Assembly: GCA_947464275.1 (NCBI GenBank)
Contig: CANHVU010000002.1
Location: forward strand, 62,001-126,000
Length of the DNA: 64,000 bases
From: Bacteroidota bacterium
GTDB lineage: Bacteria; Bacteroidota; Bacteroidia; UKL13-3
Direction of reading: 5' to 3'
Of this stretch, positions 58,510 to 64,000 are shown one piece after another; the first letter of the stretch is position 1; each line of letters opens with the position of its first letter. The notes below the pieces were generated by a model that saw only the letters and a program-made list of their open reading frames with translations, did not search any database and was not told the origin of the DNA. The position numbers and the translations under genes were made by a program.

Positions 58510-58890
58510 TTAATGGTGGCGCAATTTAGTTGTAAGGATATAAATTTCAAACACAATAAATAAAATAAAAAGCAACATAAAGTAAAAAATGAAAGATAAT
58601 TGATAAGTTTTATGGGTTTGAGCATAGTACAAAACATAGAACAAACTGCTTATAAATCTGATTGCTAGGGCTGCATAGGAATACATTACAAAATTTTGTG
58701 GACCTTTTTTCAAACCCAAATAACTGATATAAAACACTAAACACGTTACAATGCAGTAAAATGTTAAACAAATAATAGCATCATTAATATTTAAATTGAT
58801 TTTCAGTGAATTAATACTCCAAAAAGTAGCTGCACCTATCAAGATGCTTATTCCTATGCTCAGTAAAAAAAATTGTATAATTGTTTTCAT
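58510..58890 (-). CDS. Small four-helix membrane protein in the atp operon
   Basis: 126-aa integral membrane protein with four hydrophobic segments (IIQFFLLSIGISILIGAATF; IICLTFYCIVTCLVFYISYL; YSYAALAIRFISSLFYVLYY; LSFIFYFMLLFILFIVFEIY). It lies between the atpZ/I-like gene (8 bp) and atpB (19 bp). The position is that of an AtpI-type accessory protein, which helps build the c-ring, but the sequence shows no known motif. It ends in RHH. The assignment to ATP synthase assembly is by position only. Confidence 0.65.
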   Translation of the reverse strand: MKTIIQFFLLSIGISILIGAATFWSINSLKINLNINDAIICLTFYCIVTCLVFYISYLGLKKGPQNFVMYSYAALAIRFISSLFYVLYYAQTHKTYQLSFIFYFMLLFILFIVFEIYILTTKLRHH

Positions 58891-58898
58891 TGTATCAG

Positions 58899-59132
58899 TT
58901 ACTTTTCTCTCATAAAGTTTTTTATCAAATTATAAAAACCAATTGCCATTCCAATAAACACACCTATGATGGTTAAATATGGAATTTTATGGGCAAAATG
59001 TTTATCAACCCAATTACCCAAAAAAGTAAATATAAGCATGAAAATAATGAGCTGAACTAATAACCCAAATATTTTACTATACTTGGCGTAGCTGCTTGTT
59101 AATTCTTCTTTATCTTGTTTAGGGTCAGTCAT
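58899..59132 (-). CDS. AtpZ/AtpI family protein
   Basis: 77-aa protein with two membrane helices (FGLLVQLIIFMLIFTFLGNW; PYLTIIGVFIGMAIGFYNLI) and a short N-terminal charged segment (TDPKQDKEELTSSYAKYSK). This is the usual AtpZ/AtpI pattern of the protein encoded first in atp operons, which may handle cations or assembly. I chose the ATG at 59132. It is the first gene of the operon; the candidate promoter is 13 bp upstream. Confidence 0.8.
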   Translation of the reverse strand: MTDPKQDKEELTSSYAKYSKIFGLLVQLIIFMLIFTFLGNWVDKHFAHKIPYLTIIGVFIGMAIGFYNLIKNFMREK

Positions 59133-59144
59133 TTTTTGTGGCAG

Positions 59145-59152
59145 CAAAAGTA
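59145..59152 (-). promoter_or_regulatory. Candidate -7 element (TACTTTTG) of the atp operon
   Basis: On the minus strand TACTTTTG (TAnnTTTG) lies 12 bp before the start of the AtpZ/I-like gene. A TTG occurs 16 bp upstream of it, 3 bp short of the ideal spacing. A very short leader would follow. Confidence 0.5.
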
Positions 59153-59192
59153 ATTTATTATGGCAAAACAATTATTTTTTTAATTTGCAGGC

Positions 59193-59315
59193 ATGAAAAC
59201 TACTAAAATCATTGCTTTTATATTGATAGGCATTTCGCTTTTAACCGCAGTAAGTGCTTGCGGAAGTAAAAAAGGAATTGCAAGAAACAAAAAATGTAAT
59301 TGCCCTAAATTTTAG
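59193..59315 (+). CDS. 40-aa small lipoprotein
   Basis: A 40-codon gene: MKTTKIIAFILIGISLLTAV, then lipobox VSAC with Cys 23, then GSKKGIARNKKCNCPKF. It has a complete signal sequence, the Bacteroidota C-G-S-K-K start of the mature part, and a terminal Cys pair (CNC). Small lipoproteins of this shape are widespread in Bacteroidota and of unknown function. It lies 11 bp before the GT2 gene, divergent from the atp operon, so it may be in one unit with the GT2. Confidence 0.75.
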   Translation: MKTTKIIAFILIGISLLTAVSACGSKKGIARNKKCNCPKF

Positions 59316-59326
59316 TAGATCAAAAC

Positions 59327-60136
59327 ATGCAAAATCCTTTAGTAAGTTTAATTACAGTTACTTATAATGCTGAATCCCTTCTTTACGACACTTGGCAGTC
59401 GGCCATTAATCAGTCGTTTAAAGATTTTGAACTCATTTTAGTAGATGGTGGCTCAACAGATAATACCGTAAAAATAGCTCAACAATTTAACATTAATGTA
59501 GGAACCATTATTTCGGAACCCGATAAAGGGATTTACGATGCCATGAATAAAGGCATAAAAGCATCAAAAGGACAATGGGTTTATTTTTTAAATGCTGGCG
59601 ATTCGTTTCATGATAATGATGTGCTTGCCGATATTTTTAAAAACAATACTTTTAATAACTGCGAACTTATTTACGCCAAAGTGCAAACTGTAAATGAACC
59701 AACTGGAGTTAATTATATTAATGGCAAACCTGTAAAATACAGCGATTTCTTTTCCCACTATCCTATTTGTCATCAAGCTACGTTTACCCACAAAAGTGTT
59801 TTTGAAAAAATAGGTTATTACAACACTGCCTATAAATTAGTAGCTGACAATACTTGGTTTGCCTCATTTTTTAAAATTCAGCCTGAAAAAGCTTTTTACA
59901 TAGATAGGGTTATAGCTTTTTACGATATTCAAGGTGCCACTTACCACAAGCGTATGCTTGGATACAAGGAGTACATTCATTATGGATGGAGTAATTTCCC
60001 GCTAACAATTGCTATCAAAAATTGGTTGATGTACCCTGTAATTTGGCTAAAAGTAAAACTGATAAGAACTTTAACCAATACGGCTATTTTTAAATTTTAT
60101 AGAAAGTTAAAGTTTGGGATAAAATTGGCTCAGTAA
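59327..60136 (+). CDS. Glycosyltransferase family 2
   Basis: 269-aa inverting GT-A enzyme. LVSLITVTYNAESLLYDTWQ, FELILVDGGSTDNTVKIAQQ and GIYDAMNKGIKASKGQWVYF are the family start. The DxD-like segment is FLNAGDSFHD (A/D-G-D). CHQATF follows. It transfers a sugar to a surface polysaccharide or lipid. The C-terminal basic segment (WLMYPVIWLKVKLIRTLTNT) may associate with the membrane. Start ATG at 59327. Confidence 0.9.
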   Translation: MQNPLVSLITVTYNAESLLYDTWQSAINQSFKDFELILVDGGSTDNTVKIAQQFNINVGTIISEPDKGIYDAMNKGIKASKGQWVYFLNAGDSFHDNDVLADIFKNNTFNNCELIYAKVQTVNEPTGVNYINGKPVKYSDFFSHYPICHQATFTHKSVFEKIGYYNTAYKLVADNTWFASFFKIQPEKAFYIDRVIAFYDIQGATYHKRMLGYKEYIHYGWSNFPLTIAIKNWLMYPVIWLKVKLIRTLTNTAIFKFYRKLKFGIKLAQ

Positions 60137-60274
60137 ATTCGAAACAATAAATTCGAAATTCGAAGGCTTGCAAGTTTAAATGTTTGTTATTTAGAAACAT
60201 GTAAAATATTAAGTTTGCCAAAACTTATAAATAAAAGTGAGTTTTGGAGAACTTTGTTAAAAAAAACAATTTAA

Positions 60275-60793
60275 TTAACGACTCTTTTGTTTTTCTGCTT
60301 CTTTAAAAATTCCTTTTAAAACATCAAGTGATTTGTTGAAATCTCTGATAAAAAACCAAGACAACAAGTAAAAAGTAATAGTTAATGAGACTATAAAAAT
60401 TGGAAACTTTGCGATAACTCCATATTCAAATAATATATTATTTGAAGGAAAAAATGCAACTATTAAGAAGTATGGAAATAAAGCTCCTCCTAATAAACCT
60501 AATAATAAATGTGGATATGGATAACAACTTATTTCAATTTCAGTAAATCCATTTTCTAACTCTTTTATTTCACCATGAAGAAATATTTGATTTGCTTTAT
60601 TTAAGGATTCCTCATTTGTTAAATTCACATCAAACTGTTTTCCTGTTGTTGTTCCTTCTAATTTTTTGCTATTAAAAATTGTATTTAAAAATGAAGTTTC
60701 ATTATTGATATTATCATGAATAGCCTGCATAATTTGAGGAGGAGTTAAATTAACTTCAAAAACAACAATTCGTGGGAATAGATTGAAAAACAT
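60275..60793 (-). CDS. Hypothetical membrane protein
   Basis: 172-aa protein with a soluble N-terminal ~95 residues (VFEVNLTPPQIMQAIHDNIN; KQFDVNLTNEESLNKANQIF) and two hydrophobic segments (LLLGLLGGALFPYFLIVAFF and FPIFIVSLTITFYLLSWFFI). The tail is charged. I recognise no family. It is convergent with the GT2 gene and stands alone upstream of the dienelactone-hydrolase gene, from which a terminator separates it. Confidence 0.6.
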   Translation of the reverse strand: MFFNLFPRIVVFEVNLTPPQIMQAIHDNINNETSFLNTIFNSKKLEGTTTGKQFDVNLTNEESLNKANQIFLHGEIKELENGFTEIEISCYPYPHLLLGLLGGALFPYFLIVAFFPSNNILFEYGVIAKFPIFIVSLTITFYLLSWFFIRDFNKSLDVLKGIFKEAEKQKSR

Positions 60794-60820
60794 AATTCAA
60801 AAATAAACTTTAAGGCATAA

Positions 60821-60851
60821 AAAAACCGAAGCTTTTTGAACTTCGGTTTTT
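60821..60851 (-). terminator. Intrinsic terminator of the dienelactone-hydrolase-like gene
   Basis: AAAAACCGAAG (60821-60831) pairs with CTTCGGTTTTT (60841-60851), 9-nt loop, with a T-run on the minus strand (plus-strand A's). Confidence 0.82.
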
Positions 60852-60867
60852 TATTATATAGTAATTT

Positions 60868-61704
60868 TTATTTCAACTTCAATTTTAAAAATGCCAATGC
60901 TTTAGCATGTGCATCGGCCGAAAATTCTTTGTTAAACTTAGGATTACTAGGATTAGCAAATGCATGATCAGCATCGTAATTATAAACAGTTAGTTTCTTT
61001 TTAGCTTTTTTCATATTGGCTTCAAATGATTTTACTAAGTCAGCATTAATAAACTGATCTTGTTTAGCAAAAATTCCCAATACATCGCAATTCAAAGTTT
61101 TTAAACGTTCAAAGCTTTTTTCTGGCATTCCATAATACATAACGCATGCTTTGGCTTGTTTACTTTCTAATAAAGTACTTTGCAAACTCCAAGCACCACC
61201 CATACACCAACCAATAGTAGCTATTGATTTATCCGCACCAACTTTAGCTATAATTCCGTTTACTATAGCAGTAGCACGTTCTTGTTTTAAACCCGACATT
61301 AATTTTTGTGCGGTTGGAACATCGGTTGCAACTTCGCCATCATACAAATCAATTGCATACACATCTACATCTCCCATTTCCATGGCAAAAGTTTCTGCTT
61401 CTTGTTTTATGTAGTCGTTTAATCCCCACCATTCGTGAAATACAAATAATACTTTTTTGGTTGGTTTCGCAGATTTAATATAATAAGCATTTCCGTTTGA
61501 ACCCTCTTTGGTGGCAAATGAAATAACCTCACCTTTGGGTTGTTCTAACTTGAAAGGTACTGGCACATCGTGTTTAGATGCAAATTTGTCGTTCATGGCT
61601 AAGGCTGCATTTTGACTGCTAACGGTAATGGCGCAGCAGCTGGTTTGTGATTTTGCAATAGTAGCTAAAACAACTAATGCCATTGCTAATAAAATTTTTT
61701 TCAT
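60868..61704 (-). CDS. Secreted dienelactone hydrolase-family protein
   Basis: About 278 aa with a signal peptide (MKKILLAMALVVLATIAKSQ). The alpha/beta-hydrolase core has the nucleophile Cys in ATIGWCMGGAWSL, an Asp in FAKQDQFIN and His in DADHAFANP, the Cys-Asp-His triad of dienelactone hydrolases. The N-terminal cysteine pair (TSCCAI) may be in a disulfide. Substrates are not predictable; such periplasmic hydrolases act on varied esters. Start is the ATG at 61704. Confidence 0.88.
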   Translation of the reverse strand: MKKILLAMALVVLATIAKSQTSCCAITVSSQNAALAMNDKFASKHDVPVPFKLEQPKGEVISFATKEGSNGNAYYIKSAKPTKKVLFVFHEWWGLNDYIKQEAETFAMEMGDVDVYAIDLYDGEVATDVPTAQKLMSGLKQERATAIVNGIIAKVGADKSIATIGWCMGGAWSLQSTLLESKQAKACVMYYGMPEKSFERLKTLNCDVLGIFAKQDQFINADLVKSFEANMKKAKKKLTVYNYDADHAFANPSNPKFNKEFSADAHAKALAFLKLKLK

Positions 61705-61756
61705 GTTCGGTTTTGGTTTATATGAAATCAAACTTGCTAAATCCTAAATTGTTTCA

Positions 61757-63211
61757 TTATTCTTTTCTGATTTTATATTTTAACTCTTGTAGTTTTTGCT
61801 CAAAATAACTTGGCTGCCTTAATTTAAACCAACTTGGTTTTGAGTAATACTTTGGATTTAAAAATACATTTACATAAACAGCTCCATTTTCATAACTATT
61901 TCCATACCAATTATTATATAAAAAATCACGCTGTGGCATTGTAAATTCAGCATTTACATTTGATTGAAGCAAAGCAGGAATGGTATCTAAATTCAAGTCA
62001 TTTAACGAACTAATTTTTAAACCTTTGTCCAAATCCAAATAACGAATATCCGCGCCTGAGCTAATGGGAGCGTAAGAATAAAATGTAATCGAATCGAAAT
62101 TACTTTTTACTTGTTGTTCTAACTTAAAAAAATTGCGGTATTGCAAATTGGTATCTGCTATTACTTTACCCGGGTAATAAATTACATTTCCAATTCCTAA
62201 ACTTAACAAAACTAAACTTGCAATCCATTTAAGTTGTTTTTTATTACTAACTTCAATTAATAAAATTATTAATAAGAATTGGCTAATCATAAAGTACCTA
62301 TGTCCAATGGTATTATACAAGAACACTGCCATACAAAGGCTATTTACCAATAAAATAATAGCACTAAAAATAAACAGTTCCTTATTTAACTTTTGTTTAA
62401 AAAACAAATAAATAAGCAAAACATAAACAGTTAACATGCCATTATCAACCAAACGCCAAATAATTAAAAATACACTTTGAACAAACTGTTTAATTCCTTT
62501 TATGTCATTATGCTCAGTATAATTGGGTGATAAAAAAGCCCAACCAAAATGCTGTTGATGTATGTATAACCAAATACCTAAAACCGTTACAGCAGGTAAA
62601 AAAAGCAATAATCCATTTTTAAAAAATTGTGCAATGGTTTCTTTATTTTTAAAAACTTGGTAACAATAAATAATTCCAAAGGCTAATAAGAAAAAATTGG
62701 CTTGTAAATGGGTTAATTCCATTAATACAGTGCTCATTACAAAACCTAGTTTTTCTTCCTTTATTAAATAATAAAATGCCAATAAAACAAACAAGTAAAA
62801 CAATGGTGTATTAAGTAATAAAGCTTCTTGAGCAACAAATATAGAATAACATCCTGCTAACAATGTGGCTATATTGGCTTTGGTTTCGTGGCAATAATGC
62901 AAAGCAATTTTTCTAGTCACAAAAAGAATAAAAAAGGAAATAAGGATTATTATAAAATGACTTACCACTAACGACTTTCCGAAAATCATCCAACTGCAGG
63001 CTAATAAGAATGGAAACAATGTGGGGTGACCGGGATCAAAATTGGCAGGATACCAAATAGTTTGCAAATTATTGTTGTAAATATTAAGTGCTGCTCTAGC
63101 TGTAGATGTAACAGCATCGCCATGAAAAGGATCGTCTTTAATTACCAAAAACAACACCAATTGCAAAACTGCTATGATTGCTAAAATATACTTGTTAAAC
63201 GGCTTTTGCAT
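61757..63211 (-). CDS. Polytopic membrane glycosyltransferase-like protein (GT-C fold)
   Basis: 484 aa with about eleven predicted helices. The N-terminal loop DDPFHGDAVTSTARAALNIY then NFDPGHPTLFPFLLACSWMI has the acidic 'D-x-x-x-x-D' positions and a 'P-x-h-P-x-h-h' pattern typical of ArnT/PMT (dolichyl-phosphate-mannose-type) transferases, which use lipid-phosphate sugars. A ~120-residue periplasmic tail ends in a charged segment. The assignment is by topology and the first loop only. It is 52 bp after the dienelactone-hydrolase gene, on the same strand. Confidence 0.65.
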   Translation of the reverse strand: MQKPFNKYILAIIAVLQLVLFLVIKDDPFHGDAVTSTARAALNIYNNNLQTIWYPANFDPGHPTLFPFLLACSWMIFGKSLVVSHFIIILISFFILFVTRKIALHYCHETKANIATLLAGCYSIFVAQEALLLNTPLFYLFVLLAFYYLIKEEKLGFVMSTVLMELTHLQANFFLLAFGIIYCYQVFKNKETIAQFFKNGLLLFLPAVTVLGIWLYIHQQHFGWAFLSPNYTEHNDIKGIKQFVQSVFLIIWRLVDNGMLTVYVLLIYLFFKQKLNKELFIFSAIILLVNSLCMAVFLYNTIGHRYFMISQFLLIILLIEVSNKKQLKWIASLVLLSLGIGNVIYYPGKVIADTNLQYRNFFKLEQQVKSNFDSITFYSYAPISSGADIRYLDLDKGLKISSLNDLNLDTIPALLQSNVNAEFTMPQRDFLYNNWYGNSYENGAVYVNVFLNPKYYSKPSWFKLRQPSYFEQKLQELKYKIRKE

Positions 63212-63327
63212 TAAATAAAAATTGTAATATTTAAATGTAAAATAATAATATTGCTTGGTAATAATACCACTACAACAATATTGATTTTAAGGCAGATTTT
63301 ATGCTTGTGTCAATTTAATATTTGTTT

Positions 63328-64000
63328 ATGATAGAAATAAATTCACCAATTGAACCTTTAAATTTTGAGCTTTTTGAACAAAAACAAATTTCGGTTTATA
63401 TTAAACGTGATGACAAAATCCATCCATTTATAAGTGGCAATAAGTGGCGCAAACTTAAGTATACTCTTTCCGATGCTAAACAAAAAAATAAAAACCATTT
63501 GGTTAGTTTTGGTGGTGCTTACAGCAATCATTTAAATGCTTTGGCTTGTGCCGGTGCTATGTTTGGTTTTAAAACTACTGCCTTTGTTAGGGGTGATGAA
63601 GGAGTGAGCAACCAAATGTTGGCTTTGAATAAGCTTTGGGGAATGGAGTTTATTTATACAGATAGAACTAGCTACAGAGATAAAGAAAGTTTATTTGAAA
63701 AATATTTTGGACAAAATGAAAATGCCTATTTTGTAAATGAAGGAGGAGCAGGAGTTTTAGGTGCTAAAGGTTGCCAAGAAATTGTAACTGAATTAACCGA
63801 AAATTACCAACATATATTTTGCGCAGTAGGCACTGCTACTACTTTACAAGGAATTGCGCAAGCTATAAAAAACCAACAATTAGCGACTAAAGCCGAAGGA
63901 ATTTGTGTTTTGAAAGGAGCTGAAAATATTGATGAAGAATTGCAAAAAAATCAATTGCAAGATTATTATAAAATCCATCATCAATTTCATGAAGGAGGTT
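63328..64000 (+). CDS. PLP-dependent ACC deaminase/D-cysteine desulfhydrase-like enzyme (5' part)
   Basis: Runs off the window end after 224 codons. The start is MIEINSPIEPLNFELFEQKQ. PLP attachment is SGNKWRKLKY (Lys in NKWRKL), and the FGGAYSNHLNALACAG phosphate/substrate loop follows, then GGAGVLGAKGCQEIVTEL. This matches fold-type II enzymes of the 1-aminocyclopropane-1-carboxylate deaminase/D-cysteine desulfhydrase group. Substrate not resolved without the C-terminus. Intact at its 5' end. Confidence 0.88.
   Translation, partial: MIEINSPIEPLNFELFEQKQISVYIKRDDKIHPFISGNKWRKLKYTLSDAKQKNKNHLVSFGGAYSNHLNALACAGAMFGFKTTAFVRGDEGVSNQMLALNKLWGMEFIYTDRTSYRDKESLFEKYFGQNENAYFVNEGGAGVLGAKGCQEIVTELTENYQHIFCAVGTATTLQGIAQAIKNQQLATKAEGICVLKGAENIDEELQKNQLQDYYKIHHQFHEGG

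Noticed and set aside
58491-58637. N-terminal extension of atpB to 58637
   Set aside because: It overlaps the stop and end of the 126-aa gene; the ATG at 58490 gives a proper signal-like start.

Overview
This 64 kb window is AT-rich chromosomal DNA of a member of the Bacteroidota. The evidence is a type IX secretion (T9SS) PorE-like lipoprotein and a T9SS-sorted subtilase, signal peptides ending in 'AQ', many SCxK-type lipoboxes, a class III glutamine synthetase, promoter motifs close to TTG-N19-TAnnTTTG, and few clear Shine-Dalgarno sites. The order within the phylum cannot be fixed from the sequence. I see no prophage, transposase gene, CRISPR array or rRNA. One tRNA (anticodon CAT) lies at 23093-23169.

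Layout. 1-7 kb: end of a MacB/FtsX-type ABC permease and its MacA-like adaptor, a lipoprotein, an Ada-like alkyltransferase, a YjbR/MmcQ protein, asnS, a DUF2167 membrane protein and a Rieske lipoprotein. 7-20 kb: nrdJ (class II RNR), a repeat cluster, a lipoprotein bracketed by two near-identical terminators, a GNAT acetyltransferase, a large purF, the PorE-like protein, glnN and an SDR. 20-27.5 kb: a 23S rRNA methyltransferase-like gene, a polysaccharide-deacetylase-like protein, a HAD phosphatase, the tRNA, and a tightly packed reverse block dut-flippase-M28 peptidase-purS-pssA. 27.6-37 kb (forward): a small secreted Cys-containing protein just ahead of a 1278-aa T9SS subtilase, a SprT-like protein, an IscA/HesB protein, rpsT, radC, and a set of sigma factor, acyltransferase, membrane protein and Spy-like protein. 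37-46 kb: lytic transglycosylase, RluD-type synthase, a repeat mosaic with a 28-bp inverted repeat, prmA, an Hpt protein, an NlpC/P60 peptidase, pyrD, a cysteine-free HesB-like protein, a broken LysM gene, a truncated haemoglobin and a DUF6588 protein. 46-53 kb: alpha-glucan genes (GH31, glycosyltransferase, GH57) interrupted by two paralogous lipoproteins, each followed by a copy of a ~155-bp hairpin-ended repeat, and by a 96-bp tandem repeat. 53-59 kb: a reverse ATP synthase operon (atpZ/I-like, small membrane gene, atpB-E-F-H-A-G) without atpD or atpC. 59-64 kb: a 40-aa lipoprotein, a GT2, a membrane protein, a dienelactone-hydrolase-like protein, a GT-C-like membrane protein, and the start of an ACC deaminase/D-cysteine desulfhydrase-like gene.

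Most genes are housekeeping. The accessory signal is in non-coding and small-gene structure: several intergenic repeat families (two with terminal inverted repeats and no transposase), paralogous lipoproteins embedded in duplicated hairpins, a hairpin between atpE and atpF that could set subunit ratios, a 96-bp super-repeat, a small secreted protein paired with a protease, and a cysteine-less member of the IscA fold. I found no strong case for a wholly new defence or enzymatic system. The best candidates for something undescribed are the lipoprotein/hairpin-repeat unit at 48.4-50.4 kb and the small protein/protease pair at 27.6-31.9 kb.
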